This document shows, piece by piece, positions 15,536 through 23,734 of a stretch of 39,893 nucleotides of DNA. This DNA comes from a virus, in IMG/VR virus record IMGVR_UViG_3300025298_000118, positions 1 to 39,893 of that record. The stretch is one strand, 5' to 3'. Below the pieces are notes generated by a model. It was not told the DNA's origin and searched no databases. It saw only the letters and a list, made by a program, of their open reading frames with translations. The position numbers and the translations under genes are program-made. Within the stretch, counting starts at the first letter, position 1. Every line of letters begins with the position of its first letter.

Positions 15536-16477
15536 TCAGACTCGCACAGGTAAGGTTGACCCGGCAATTTCCACAAACGCATAGTTCTTCGAGCGAAGCA
15601 ACTTTTCGAGCGCAAAACGCATATTCTCTGGATTTAGTGCAGGCCCATGCGTAATACGAACTAGAGGCAGTCGATTCTGGTAAATACCAGCCATTGGGCT
15701 AACGTCAAGGGACACGTAAGGCGTAAGTCCATACGGTCCATCTCGGAACAAAACATGGTCCTCTTCGTTTGGAAAAACAACGTGACATAGCCTCCACTCT
15801 TGTTCAATCTCGAACGCTGGATGCTTGAATGAAAGGAGATAGTCCGCCACTTCCGCACGCATAAACTGGCAGCATCTAGCGATGACGCTATTCGAGTCGG
15901 CAACCGAAAGACCCTGAGTGCCCGCTATCAAAGCATCCATTGTCTTGTCTATCACCTCGGAGAGAAGTCCTCTCTGCTGCTCTGGGTTATAGACTACGCG
16001 CCGAAGCATGAAGTCCTGCGCGCGCTCTAGTTGGCCCCAGCGAAGCCCGATCTCCTTTGTTTGCAGTCCAAGAGCATAGCCGCCTCCGGACTCAGCGTAT
16101 GTACGCCATTGATTCAGCAAGTCGTCTCGCGCACAAAAGCAGGCAATGTAACAATCAACCATGCCATTAAAGCCATTTGCGGTATGTAGCGTCCGCGATA
16201 AAAACTCAGAAACAACGTCGTTTTGGGCCGTCGTGAGCCGATCTCGGATCAGGGATTCGAAGAGATTCGCACCGTAAGCTACCTCAGATGCATCGTTAAG
16301 AAACCGATAGTTGGTAGCCCACAGCCGCGAGCTATCAAGTATGCCGCGCATGCCAGTAGATGTCGTGTAATGGAACAATAGCTCAGGTACGTCAGTCTGC
16401 AGTCCGTTTCGGGAATTGGCAATTTCGGCAGACGTTACCGCTAATGTCGAATCAAGCGCTTTGAAGTCGAGAGACAT
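15536..16477 (-). CDS. DUF2971-family cargo protein (moron)
   Basis: A 313-aa protein from the ATG at 16477, which has a purine-rich AAGAAAAG upstream; a GTG at 16525 would add 16 residues. It shows the DUF2971 signature: LLFHYTTSTGMRGIL (33-47, H36, Y37), WATNYRFLNDASE (53-65), a 'CFCARDD..NQWRTYAESGGGYALG' block (113-137) and EIEQEWR (223-229). The family is widespread in accessory and defence-associated loci but its biochemical activity is not established. The HYT-GIL start resembles ADP-ribosyltransferases, which is only a hint. It is on the opposite strand inside the head module and has visibly lower GC than its neighbours, which marks it as a moron expressed independently in the lysogen. 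Confidence 0.85.
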   Translation of the reverse strand: MSLDFKALDSTLAVTSAEIANSRNGLQTDVPELLFHYTTSTGMRGILDSSRLWATNYRFLNDASEVAYGANLFESLIRDRLTTAQNDVVSEFLSRTLHTANGFNGMVDCYIACFCARDDLLNQWRTYAESGGGYALGLQTKEIGLRWGQLERAQDFMLRRVVYNPEQQRGLLSEVIDKTMDALIAGTQGLSVADSNSVIARCCQFMRAEVADYLLSFKHPAFEIEQEWRLCHVVFPNEEDHVLFRDGPYGLTPYVSLDVSPMAGIYQNRLPLVRITHGPALNPENMRFALEKLLRSKNYAFVEIAGSTLPVRV

Positions 16478-16669
16478 ATCTTTTCTTGGGGTTAGGTGGT
16501 CAAGACATTGTATGTCCGGTTCCACTACACTGAGTGGCCACTCCTGGCCGAAATAGACCCAAACGAACTCTATACCATCTGAAATCCATTGTCAGGTCTA
16601 GCTTGCACTACGGGAAACAATCCATTGTATCTCGCGTCTATCGGTAGCAGATCCGATTTGTAGGGCGTA

Positions 16670-16695
16670 GTCTCACTTCTCCCTAGAAATGAGAC
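16670..16695. repeat. 26-bp inverted repeat (GTCTCA...TGAGAC), copy 1
   Basis: Arms GTCTCA/TGAGAC and TTCT/AGAA are separated by one mismatch, with a CCCT centre. It is identical to 18560-18585 and differs at one base from 35101-35126. It lies 43 bp before the start of the gpW-like gene. Confidence 0.9.
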
Positions 16696-16738
16696 TTCGC
16701 CACCTGTAGTGTTGGGCGCTTCGAATAAGGAGCGTCCA

Positions 16739-16972
16739 ATGACCACACCAGCAGAAATGCTTTCCAAGTACCTTGAGGCCGAGCTGGCCGTCTTGGCCGG
16801 CAAGACGATCACCTTCCAGGGCCGATCCATGGGCATGGAGAACCTGAACGAGATCAGGGCAGGTCGGCGCGAATGGGAGGGACGCGTAGCTCAGGTGCTG
16901 CGCGGCGCTAGTGGGCAGCCGACAATCGGTGGCATGTCGTTCTCGGTCGCCAGTTTCGCGGAGCCCCTGTAA
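16739..16972 (+). CDS. gpW-like head-tail joining protein (DUF6148)
   Basis: A 77-aa protein with the gpW/DUF6148 pattern: 'MLSKYLEAELAVLAGKTITFQGRSMGMENLNEIRAGRREWEGRV'. In lambda, gpW is needed late in head assembly to close the head-tail interface. The ATG at 16739 follows AAGGAG (16727-16732); an in-frame start 30 nt upstream lacks a ribosome binding site. The stop overlaps the portal start (TAATG). It is the first gene after the DUF2971 insertion. Confidence 0.85.
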   Translation: MTTPAEMLSKYLEAELAVLAGKTITFQGRSMGMENLNEIRAGRREWEGRVAQVLRGASGQPTIGGMSFSVASFAEPL

Positions 16973-18498
16973 TGAGCGGCAAGGCCAAAGTGCAGCTCAA
17001 CGCCATGGATCGCGCCATCGCCTATCTGTGGCCGGCGGCAGGACTGCGCCGCCTGGCAGCGCGCAGCGTCCTGAGCCAGTATGAAGCGGCCAAACCATCG
17101 CGTCTGCGGAAAGGCGCGCGCGATGGGCGTTCACCTGATGCACAGGTCCAGCAGGGCGCCGTCGCCCTTCGTGGTCTGGCTCGAAACCTGGAACAGAATC
17201 ACGACATCGCACGCGGCGCTCTTCGCACGTTGGTGAACAATGTGGTTGGCCCGAGCGGCATCGGCATCGAGCCTCAACCCCGCCGAAAGGATGGCTCGAT
17301 CCACAATGAATACGCGGCGGCGCTGCGCACCGCCTACCGCGATTGGCAGCAGAATCCAGAAGTCACCCAGCGGCATCACTGGAGTAAGGTGCAGCGCCTG
17401 GTAGCGAAGACCTGGTTGCGGGACGGCGAGTGTTTCGCGCAGCGCTTGATGGGCGCCGTGCCGCTGCTGGACCATGCAACCAAGGTTCCTTATTCGCTCG
17501 AACTCATTGAACCTGACCTGATTCCTCTGGATCATCACGACCTGGCCAAAGGAATCCAACAGGGGATCGAGCGCAATACCTGGGGCAAGCCGACGGGATA
17601 TTGGGCATACAAGGAGTTCCCTGGCGGTGAAACGTGGACAAAGCGCAGCTACGAGCTCAAGCGCATCGATGCCGGCCGGATCCACCATATTGCGACGGTC
17701 GATCGCATTGGACAGATGCGCGGGGTCTCCGAATTCGCAAGTGTGATCACGCGACTGGAAGACATCAAGGACTACGAGGAGTCCGAGCGCATCGCGGCCA
17801 AGGTGGCAGCGTCCTTGACCGCCTACGTCAAAAAGGGTTCTCCGGACGACTACGCGCGTGGCCCCGACGATACCGGCACTGCACCACGAGAATTGCGCCT
17901 GTCTCCAGGCATGATCATCGATAACCTCGGCATTGGCGAAGAGATTGGCATGATCGATTCCAACCGGCCGAATCCCAACCTGGTCACGTTCCGGCAGGGG
18001 CAGCTGCGCGCCGTCGCAGCCGGCTTGGGCGGCAGCTACTCCAGCATCTCGCGTGACTACAGCGGCACCTACTCGTCCCAGCGGCAGGAACTGGTGGAGC
18101 AGTGGATCCACTATGCGGTCCTCTGCGACGAATTCGTGGGCCAATTCGTGCAGCCGGTCTGGAATGATTTTGTGCTGGCTGCCAGCCTGTCGGGCGTCGT
18201 GCCAATGCCGCGCGACGTGGATCCAGACAGCGCGAACGATGCACTGTTCGTCGGCCAGTCCATGCCATGGATCGATCCGCTGAAAGAAGCTCTTGCCTGG
18301 CACTCCTTGGTTGAGGATGGCTTCGCCAGCGAAGTCGAAGTCATGCGCAAGCGTGGTGTCAACCCGCGTGACGTGCTGGAGCAGGTCAAGGCGCACCGCG
18401 ACGAGTGCCGCGCCAAGGGACTGGTCTTTGCCTCCGACTTTGCGAACAAGGACAAAACTGCGCCGGCGGTTCCACCGCCAGATCCCAAAGAAGAATAG
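16972..18498 (+). CDS. Portal protein (lambda gpB family)
   Basis: A 508-aa portal subunit that forms the ring at the packaging vertex. It has typical lambda-type portal segments: 'HDIARGALRTLVNNVVGPSGIGIEPQP' (residues ~74-102), 'WLRDGECFAQRL' (~148-159), 'GVSEFASVITRLEDIKDYEESERIAAKVAA' (~247-276) and 'GGSYSSISRDYSGTYSSQRQELVE' (~352-375). Length is normal for the family. It is coupled to the gpW-like gene and followed by a strong terminator. Confidence 0.95.
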   Translation: MSGKAKVQLNAMDRAIAYLWPAAGLRRLAARSVLSQYEAAKPSRLRKGARDGRSPDAQVQQGAVALRGLARNLEQNHDIARGALRTLVNNVVGPSGIGIEPQPRRKDGSIHNEYAAALRTAYRDWQQNPEVTQRHHWSKVQRLVAKTWLRDGECFAQRLMGAVPLLDHATKVPYSLELIEPDLIPLDHHDLAKGIQQGIERNTWGKPTGYWAYKEFPGGETWTKRSYELKRIDAGRIHHIATVDRIGQMRGVSEFASVITRLEDIKDYEESERIAAKVAASLTAYVKKGSPDDYARGPDDTGTAPRELRLSPGMIIDNLGIGEEIGMIDSNRPNPNLVTFRQGQLRAVAAGLGGSYSSISRDYSGTYSSQRQELVEQWIHYAVLCDEFVGQFVQPVWNDFVLAASLSGVVPMPRDVDPDSANDALFVGQSMPWIDPLKEALAWHSLVEDGFASEVEVMRKRGVNPRDVLEQVKAHRDECRAKGLVFASDFANKDKTAPAVPPPDPKEE

Positions 18499-18515
18499 CC
18501 ACACCCTGCATTCAC

Positions 18516-18545
18516 CAGGCCGCCTTCGGGCGGCCTGTTCTTTTT
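18516..18545 (+). terminator. Rho-independent terminator after the portal gene
   Basis: CAGGCCGCC-TTCG-GGCGGCCTG followed by TTCTTTTTC: a 9-bp stem with a stable tetraloop and a T-run. The capsid gene beyond it probably needs its own promoter, or readthrough by an antiterminated polymerase. Confidence 0.92.
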
Positions 18546-18559
18546 CGCGCGCAAAAACT

Positions 18560-18585
18560 GTCTCACTTCTCCCTAGAAATGAGAC
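18560..18585. repeat. 26-bp inverted repeat, copy 2
   Basis: Identical to 16670-16695. It lies just after the portal terminator and 56 bp before the protease/capsid start, where a promoter for the capsid block would be expected. Confidence 0.9.
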
Positions 18586-18641
18586 GGCCGAAAAAACAAA
18601 CTGATGACTTCAAATGAACTGCAATCAATAAGGAACGGACG

Positions 18642-20678
18642 ATGCCAACTGCAAACCAGAACCAGCCAGCGAAGTGGTACACCATTCGCGCCAAGTCGGG
18701 TGTGAACGCCGCAGGCGTCGCGCAGGCGTCCGCAGCGGAAATTCTGATTTACGGCGACATCGGCGAAAGCTGGTACGGCGACACGGTCACGGCAGCCAAC
18801 TTCGTTCGCGACATCGCCGCGCTCGACGTTGAACAGCTGACGGTACGCATCAACAGCTACGGCGGCTCCGTCACCGATGGCATTGCTATTCACAATGCGC
18901 TTAAACGTCATAAGGCCACCGTGACCACGGTGGTGGACGGCATTGCCGCCTCGATCTCCAGCCTGATCGCGATGGCGGGTGACACCGTCGAGATGGCGGA
19001 GAACGCGCAGTTGATGATCCACGCGCCGTGGGGCTGGAACTCCGGCAACAGCGCCGCAATGCGTGAATACGCCGACATGCTCGACAGCTGGGCCGACGCC
19101 ATGTCTACTACCTACGCATCCAAGTCCGGCACCGACAAGACGGCAATGCTGGCCTTGCTGACGGACGGCAAAGACCACTGGTACACCGCAGAGCAGGCGC
19201 TGGAAGCGCACTTCATCGACGTGATCGTCGCAGGCTTGCCAATTGCGGCCAGCGCACAGCTGAAGGAATCCCTCAAGGCGCGGTACGCATCGTTCCCGCA
19301 GCCGACTACCCCGGCGGCATCTGCCGCGCCTCAACCACCATCGAAGGAGAGCAATACCATGCCACAACCAAACGCGACCGCCAACGACGACGCCATCAAG
19401 GCAGCGGCCAAGGCTGCACTGGAGGCTGACAAGGCGCGCCGTGCCAGCATTGCCGCTGCATTCAAAAATTTCGCCAGCGTCGGCGGCGTGCCAGCGCTGC
19501 TGGCCACCTGTGTCGACGACCAGGACTGCACCGTGGCGCAAGCGCACGAAAAGCTGCTGGCTCACATGGGCAACGGCGCCGTGCCAGTCGCGGGCAATAT
19601 CGTAACTATGGAAGATGAGCGTGACAGGTTCCGCGCAGGCGCCCTGGCATCGATCATGGCGCGTGGCAGCCTGGCCAAGGACGACACCGCGAACAACTAT
19701 CGTGGTTTTTCGCTGATGGACCTGGCGCGCGAATGCCTGGCGCATGCCGGCGTCAACGCGAAAGGCTTGGGCAAGATGGACGTCGTGGCGGCAGCATTCA
19801 CGCATTCCAGCTCGGACTTCCCATTGCTGCTGGCGAACGTCGCCACCAAGTCGATGATGAAGGGCTACGAAGAAGCCGACGAAACCTTCCAGCTGTGGAC
19901 CTCCGAAGGCACCCTGGGCGACTTCAAACCAGGCAAGCGGGTGGACCTGAATACCTTCCCGTCGCTGGACAAGATCCAGGACGGCGGCGAGTACAAGTAT
20001 GCGACGGTTGGTGAACGTGGAGAGACCGTGCAGCTGGCCACCTACGGCAAGATGTTCAGCCTGAACCGCCAGACCATCATCAACGATGACCTCGACGCCT
20101 TTACCAAGATCCCGCGCCGCATGGGCCGCGCAGCGATTCGCACCATCGGTGACCTGGTGTACGCAATCCTGACCGGCAACCCGGCGATGTCCGACGGCAA
20201 GACGCTGTTCCACGACGATCATAAGAACAAGATTGCCGCTGGCGCCATCAACACGCAGACGGTCGATGCCATGCGCGTACTCATGGCCAAGCAAACCGAT
20301 GGTACGGCCAGCGCGCTGAACATCCGCCTGGCCAAGCTGCTGGTGCCAGTGGCACTGGAAGGCACCGCCAAGGTCGTGATGGAGAGCGAGTACGAAGTCG
20401 GCGCCGGTGCGAAGAACAACACGGTGCCGAACTCGGTGCGCGGCACCTTCGAGGTGATCAGTGATGCACGCCTCGATCTCACCTCGGCGACTGAGTGGTA
20501 CGGTGCCGCGAACCAGAGCGTCCACGACACCGTCGAAGTGCAATACCTGGACGGCAATAAGACGCCAACCCTGGAGCAGCAGGATGGCTGGTCCCGCGAT
20601 GGCGTCGAGTTCAAGGTGCGTATGGACGCTGCCGCCAAGGCACTGGACTTCCGCGCTCTGGCAAAGAACGGCGCTTAA
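18642..20678 (+). CDS. Prohead protease / major capsid protein fusion
   Basis: A 678-aa fusion. Residues 1-~215 are a ClpP-like (S14) prohead protease with the nucleophile S104 in GIAASISS and H127 in MIHAPWG. The linker and scaffold-like helical part is ~225-310. The rest (~320-678) is a major capsid protein. Such fusions are known; the protease matures the shell and is then lost. An internal ATG at 19359 (M240) lies in frame behind a strong AAGGAG (19344-19349), so a separate scaffold-capsid product of ~439 aa is likely, as in lambda C/Nu3. That would give many free capsid subunits per protease. A hairpin follows the stop. Confidence 0.93.
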   Translation: MPTANQNQPAKWYTIRAKSGVNAAGVAQASAAEILIYGDIGESWYGDTVTAANFVRDIAALDVEQLTVRINSYGGSVTDGIAIHNALKRHKATVTTVVDGIAASISSLIAMAGDTVEMAENAQLMIHAPWGWNSGNSAAMREYADMLDSWADAMSTTYASKSGTDKTAMLALLTDGKDHWYTAEQALEAHFIDVIVAGLPIAASAQLKESLKARYASFPQPTTPAASAAPQPPSKESNTMPQPNATANDDAIKAAAKAALEADKARRASIAAAFKNFASVGGVPALLATCVDDQDCTVAQAHEKLLAHMGNGAVPVAGNIVTMEDERDRFRAGALASIMARGSLAKDDTANNYRGFSLMDLARECLAHAGVNAKGLGKMDVVAAAFTHSSSDFPLLLANVATKSMMKGYEEADETFQLWTSEGTLGDFKPGKRVDLNTFPSLDKIQDGGEYKYATVGERGETVQLATYGKMFSLNRQTIINDDLDAFTKIPRRMGRAAIRTIGDLVYAILTGNPAMSDGKTLFHDDHKNKIAAGAINTQTVDAMRVLMAKQTDGTASALNIRLAKLLVPVALEGTAKVVMESEYEVGAGAKNNTVPNSVRGTFEVISDARLDLTSATEWYGAANQSVHDTVEVQYLDGNKTPTLEQQDGWSRDGVEFKVRMDAAAKALDFRALAKNGA

Positions 20679-20689
20679 CCATTAATCCG

Positions 20690-20709
20690 GGCGGCGCGGT
20701 CGCGCCGCC
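20690..20709 (+). terminator. GC-rich hairpin after the capsid gene
   Basis: GGCGGCGCG-GT-CGCGCCGCC can form a very stable stem without a T-run. It is more likely an RNA-stabilising or attenuating hairpin than a full terminator. Confidence 0.5.
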
Positions 20710-20733
20710 GCTCAAATCGACAAGGAGCCTTGA

Positions 20734-21063
20734 ATGGCAAAGAACTATGTAGGCGAGGGCGAAGTCCTCGACTTCACCAATGCCGGCGCCGCAATCGCTG
20801 CCGGTTCCGTGGTGGCAATGGGCAAACGCATCGGCATTGCCCTGACTGATATCCCGACCAACAGCATCGGCGCGGTCGCAGTGACCGGCGTGTACACCAT
20901 TGCGAAGCTGACCACTGATGACGTTTCCCAGGGTGAACTGCTGTACTGGGATCCGGCTAACAACCGCCTGACCGAAACACCCGGCGCCTTGAACCTGGCT
21001 GGTTTCGCAGTAGCTCCAGCTGGAGCCGGCGTCGCCACCGTCCGCATCAAGATTAACGCCTAA
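20734..21063 (+). CDS. Capsid decoration protein (DUF2190)
   Basis: A 109-aa Ala/Gly-rich beta protein of the DUF2190 family, found directly after capsid genes and thought to cement the shell. Recognisable segments are 'AAIAAGSVVAMGKRIGIAL', 'SIGAVAVTGVYTIAK' and 'GELLYWDPANNRLT'. ATG at 20734 follows AAGGAG (20722-20727). Its abundance should match that of the capsid protein. Confidence 0.87.
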   Translation: MAKNYVGEGEVLDFTNAGAAIAAGSVVAMGKRIGIALTDIPTNSIGAVAVTGVYTIAKLTTDDVSQGELLYWDPANNRLTETPGALNLAGFAVAPAGAGVATVRIKINA

Positions 21064-21065
21064 CC

Positions 21066-21365
21066 ATGTTCGACCAGCTCGAAGTTCGTCTTAACAAGCT
21101 GGCGATGGAGCGCCTGGCAAATGCCAGCGCTCTCATTGCTGGCGACGAAGTGCCCGTCATCTTTGATGCCGAGTACAGGGAAGGCATGGTCGGGGTGGGG
21201 ATGGGCGCGGCGGCGCCGCAAATGGTTATCAGCAACGACCGCATGCCGGCGGACTTTATCGAGTCGCGCATCACCATCCGTGGCGTGACCTGGAAGGTTG
21301 CCGACGCCCAGCCCGACAGTGAGCTGCCGACCGGCTTGAGCATGGTCTACCTGGAGAAAGCATGA
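21066..21365 (+). CDS. Head-tail joining protein (gpFII-like)
   Basis: A 99-aa protein in the gpFII position, 3 nt after the decoration gene. The pattern 'GDEVPVIFDAEYREGMVGVGMGAAAPQMVISNDRMP...ESRITIRGVTWKVADAQPD' is the typical beta-rich fold of lambda FII-type head-completion proteins, which form the docking site for the tail. Its stop overlaps the next start (ATGA). Confidence 0.82.
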   Translation: MFDQLEVRLNKLAMERLANASALIAGDEVPVIFDAEYREGMVGVGMGAAAPQMVISNDRMPADFIESRITIRGVTWKVADAQPDSELPTGLSMVYLEKA

Positions 21366-21811
21366 CGACCCAGCATCTGGCCATCGCGCAGGCGATTGCA
21401 GAGCGATTCAAGGCGGCGCCGGACATTGCCGGCGACCGAATCTACTTGAACCGTTCGCGGGCCCTGAGCAGTGACAAGACCAGCGCTGTGGTGGTGCGCG
21501 TGTCGCGCAGCGCCTCCAAAGAATCCAGCCAAATCGGTGGCCGCACCAGCTGGAGCACGTTGATCGAGATCGAATGCCTGGGGCGCGATGGTGCTGACGA
21601 TGTACCGGGATCGCGCGCTGACCAGGTGCTGGAGCTTGTTTTCGACAACCTCGACGGCACCGTCGATCTCGGTTACGGCGTCATGAGCATTGAGCCCCTG
21701 GACGGCAGCACGCTCGACTGGGACTTCGATCAACTTGATTCAAGCGTCGCCTGTGTCACCGCGCGCTTTGTAGTGAAACATCAAACCAACGGGAGAACCC
21801 TGAAATTATGA
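21362..21811 (+). CDS. Tail terminator (gpU-like)
   Basis: A 149-aa protein in the gpU position. An N-terminal helix (AIAQAIAERFKAAP) is followed by a beta sheet ('SAVVVRVSRS', 'STLIEIECLGR') and a second helix ('SRADQVLELVFDNLDG'), the usual tail-terminator fold that caps the tail tube at the head end. The C-terminal 'DWDFDQLDSSVACVTARFVVKHQT' fits the same family. It overlaps both neighbours as ATGA. Confidence 0.8.
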   Translation: MTTQHLAIAQAIAERFKAAPDIAGDRIYLNRSRALSSDKTSAVVVRVSRSASKESSQIGGRTSWSTLIEIECLGRDGADDVPGSRADQVLELVFDNLDGTVDLGYGVMSIEPLDGSTLDWDFDQLDSSVACVTARFVVKHQTNGRTLKL

Positions 21812-22008
21812 ACGTGATTGACTCGTTCGACGAATCCGGCGACGACGCGCTGGAACGCGCCGGCTCCGGCATTGTGCAGACGTCTGCACAAAACGCTGAC
21901 GAAGTGGTACACAAAGAACCTGCCCTGGGCGGTAGCTACATCCGCATCGTCGACACCGGCGACCTGGTTAAGCAGGAGTTGCCCGCTGAACCGAAAGAGG
22001 GGGAGTAA
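21808..22008 (+). CDS. Small acidic hypothetical protein (66 aa)
   Basis: A 66-aa acidic protein, joined to the upstream gene by an ATGA overlap and ending 2 bp before the tail tube gene. No family is recognised. Residues 22-28 (GIVQTSA) are encoded by the exact 16-bp palindrome at 21874-21889. The rest is acidic and probably disordered except 'GGSYIRIVDTGDLV'. Its tight packing argues it is translated. Confidence 0.6.
   Translation: MNVIDSFDESGDDALERAGSGIVQTSAQNADEVVHKEPALGGSYIRIVDTGDLVKQELPAEPKEGE
21874..21889. repeat. 16-bp palindrome GTGCAGACGTCTGCAC, copy 3
   Basis: Identical to the other copies; here the symmetry extends to 20 bp (TT...AA). It lies inside the 66-aa gene and is read as V-Q-T-S-A, the same frame as copy 1. 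Confidence 0.9.
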
Positions 22009-22010
22009 GC

Positions 22011-22988
22011 ATGCCTGAACGCCTTATCCGCAAGACCGTCATCCTGGCGAAGCTGGAAACGACCTACGGCACCGATCCGACGCCGTCTGGCGCTGCGAAT
22101 GCGCTGGTGGTCAGCAACGTGTCGATCAACGCGCTGAACGCTGAGTACATCAAGCGTGACATCATCCGTGAATACCTGGGCGCCTCCGAAGAGCTGCCAG
22201 GCGCAAGCTACGTCGAGTGCGGCTTCGACATTGAACTGGTCGGTGCGGGTGTTGCTGCCCAGGCGCCTGCCTGGGGCCCGCTGATGCGCGCGATCGGTTT
22301 TGCCGAGACCATTACCGCAGGCGTGCGCGTGGACTACACCCCCGTGTCGGGCAATTTCGAGTCCGTGACCATTTACTACTACGACGATGGCGTGCTGCAT
22401 AAGCTGCTGGGCGTCCGTGGCACGGCCACCCTGGATCTGACGGTGGGCCAGAAACCGACCATCAGCTTCAAGATGATCGGCGTTGATGGCGGTATCGCCG
22501 TGGCCGGGAACCCTGCCACGACGTTGACGGCCTGGCGCGTGCCGCAGATTGTCACCGACGACAACTCGGGCGACATCACCATCGGCGCCACCCATGCCGT
22601 GGCAACCGCGCCGGCTTTCGTCGGCGGCACGGCTTTCCCGAGCTTGGGCCTGACCATCGACCTGGGCATCAACGCGACATTTCAGAAGATCCTGGGTGGC
22701 AAGTCGGTCGCCATCACCGACCGCGAAGTCACCGGCGCGATCAAGCTGAAACAGACTGCAGCGGAAGAAGTCGCCTTCATGGGCGACGTTAAAGCGGCGG
22801 CAAAGAAGTCCATCGGGCTGATCCATGGCACCGTAGCCAACGACAAGGTGCTGGTCTATCTGCCAGCCGCGCAGTTCAAGGAACCGACCAAGGAGGAGCT
22901 GAATGGCGAGCGCCTGATCGGCTACAAGCTGCGCGCGCTCCCTGTTGCCGGCAACGACGAGTTCCGCATCGCCACCAGCTTCGCCTAA
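22011..22988 (+). CDS. Major tail tube protein
   Basis: A 325-aa tail tube subunit. N-terminal 'KTVILAKLETTYGTDPTPSGAANAL' and 'GAWGPLMRAIGFAETI'-like segments (APAWGPLMRAIGFAET) are typical of siphophage tube proteins. A beta-rich central domain follows ('VTIYYYDDGVLHKLLGVRGTATLDLTVGQ'). The C-terminal third (~240-325) may be an extra Ig-like or decoration domain. It polymerises around the tape measure to form the tail. A small hairpin (GGGCC/GGCCC, 22995-23008) follows the stop. Confidence 0.9.
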   Translation: MPERLIRKTVILAKLETTYGTDPTPSGAANALVVSNVSINALNAEYIKRDIIREYLGASEELPGASYVECGFDIELVGAGVAAQAPAWGPLMRAIGFAETITAGVRVDYTPVSGNFESVTIYYYDDGVLHKLLGVRGTATLDLTVGQKPTISFKMIGVDGGIAVAGNPATTLTAWRVPQIVTDDNSGDITIGATHAVATAPAFVGGTAFPSLGLTIDLGINATFQKILGGKSVAITDREVTGAIKLKQTAAEEVAFMGDVKAAAKKSIGLIHGTVANDKVLVYLPAAQFKEPTKEELNGERLIGYKLRALPVAGNDEFRIATSFA

Positions 22989-23027
22989 TAACCAGGGCCT
23001 GCGGGCCCAACCTTTGAAAGCAAAAAA

Positions 23028-23378
23028 ATGAACAAACGTTTTGTCTCCGTTATCAGTCCGACCGTTGTCGTCCCTGTCAAAGGCACCCTCAAGGATGCCG
23101 GCGGCGCCGCTGTGCCGTTCAAGTTCAGCCTGATCTGCCGCCGCATGCTTGCGAGCGAACTGAAGAACCGCATCAACAGTGGCGACTTCGATATGAAGGA
23201 AATTGCCAAGGAAGTCACTACCGGCTGGCAGGGCCAGCGCCTGATCAACGACCAGGAAACCGGTGAGCCGGCCGAGTTCTGCGCGGAAGCGTTCGACGCG
23301 CTGCTGGACATCAGTGGCATGGCCCTGGTGTGCTTCAACGCATTCACCAAAGAGTCGAGCGCTGCGGAAAAAAACTAG
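23028..23378 (+). CDS. Tail assembly chaperone, short form (gpG-like)
   Basis: A 116-aa protein directly after the tube gene and before the tape measure, the position of lambda gpG. The core 'FKFSLICRRMLASELKNRINSGDFDMKEIAKEVTTGWQG' and 'FCAEAFDALLDISGMALVCFNAFTKES' are typical of the DUF-type tail chaperones that coat the tape measure before tube assembly. The gene ends in GAA-AAA-AAC-TAG, i.e. a canonical -1 slippery site touching the stop codon, so part of the ribosomes continue into the next frame. Confidence 0.88.
   Translation: MNKRFVSVISPTVVVPVKGTLKDAGGAAVPFKFSLICRRMLASELKNRINSGDFDMKEIAKEVTTGWQGQRLINDQETGEPAEFCAEAFDALLDISGMALVCFNAFTKESSAAEKN
23369..23375 (+). promoter_or_regulatory. 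Programmed -1 frameshift site A-AAA-AAC
   Basis: The heptamer AAAAAAC in the X-XXY-YYZ phase lies directly before the TAG stop (23376-23378) of the chaperone. A -1 slip leads into the 23375-23734 frame without a stop codon. Confidence 0.9.
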
Positions 23379-23734
23379 CCGCGGTCGCGCGCTGTGCCGC
23401 CCTCGGGCAACTGGCAAGTCCTGATGAGATAGAGCAGGACCAGGTGGAGGTAGATGAAGCCGCCGCCGCATTTGGGTTGGCGCCGGTGTTCGAGCGCGAC
23501 GAAACCGAGCCGATCTACCTCTGGCCGGAGAACGTCGCGTCATGGAACTTCTTCCAGGCGGTGTCAACGCAATGGGTCGTCGGGCCGGGCGGCGCCGTCG
23601 GCCTTCACTATCCGGCCGTCGCCATCGTGCGCGATGCGCAGGGTATTCGGCGTAAGGACTGGCCAAAGTTGTTTTCAGAGATTCAGGCAATGGAGCGCGC
23701 GACCTTACAGGCGTGGAGAGAACGTAAGAAATGA
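23375..23734 (+). CDS. Tail assembly chaperone extension (gpT-like, DUF1799)
   Basis: The part translated only after the -1 frameshift, giving a ~235-aa G-T fusion with the upstream chaperone. Residues show the DUF1799 pattern 'YLWPENVASWNFFQAVSTQWVVGPGGAVGLHYPAVAIV'. In lambda the gpGT fusion bridges the tape measure and the tail tube. A free start (TTG/ATG) with a good ribosome binding site is not seen in this frame, which supports frameshift-only expression. The stop overlaps the tape measure start (ATGA). Confidence 0.87.
   Translation, partial: LAAVARCAALGQLASPDEIEQDQVEVDEAAAAFGLAPVFERDETEPIYLWPENVASWNFFQAVSTQWVVGPGGAVGLHYPAVAIVRDAQGIRRKDWPKLFSEIQAMERATLQAWRERKK

Noticed and set aside
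18573-20543. Long minus-strand frame of 656 codons opposite the protease/capsid gene
   Set aside because: Mirror frame of a GC-rich coding region; no recognisable domain and the forward gene is certain.
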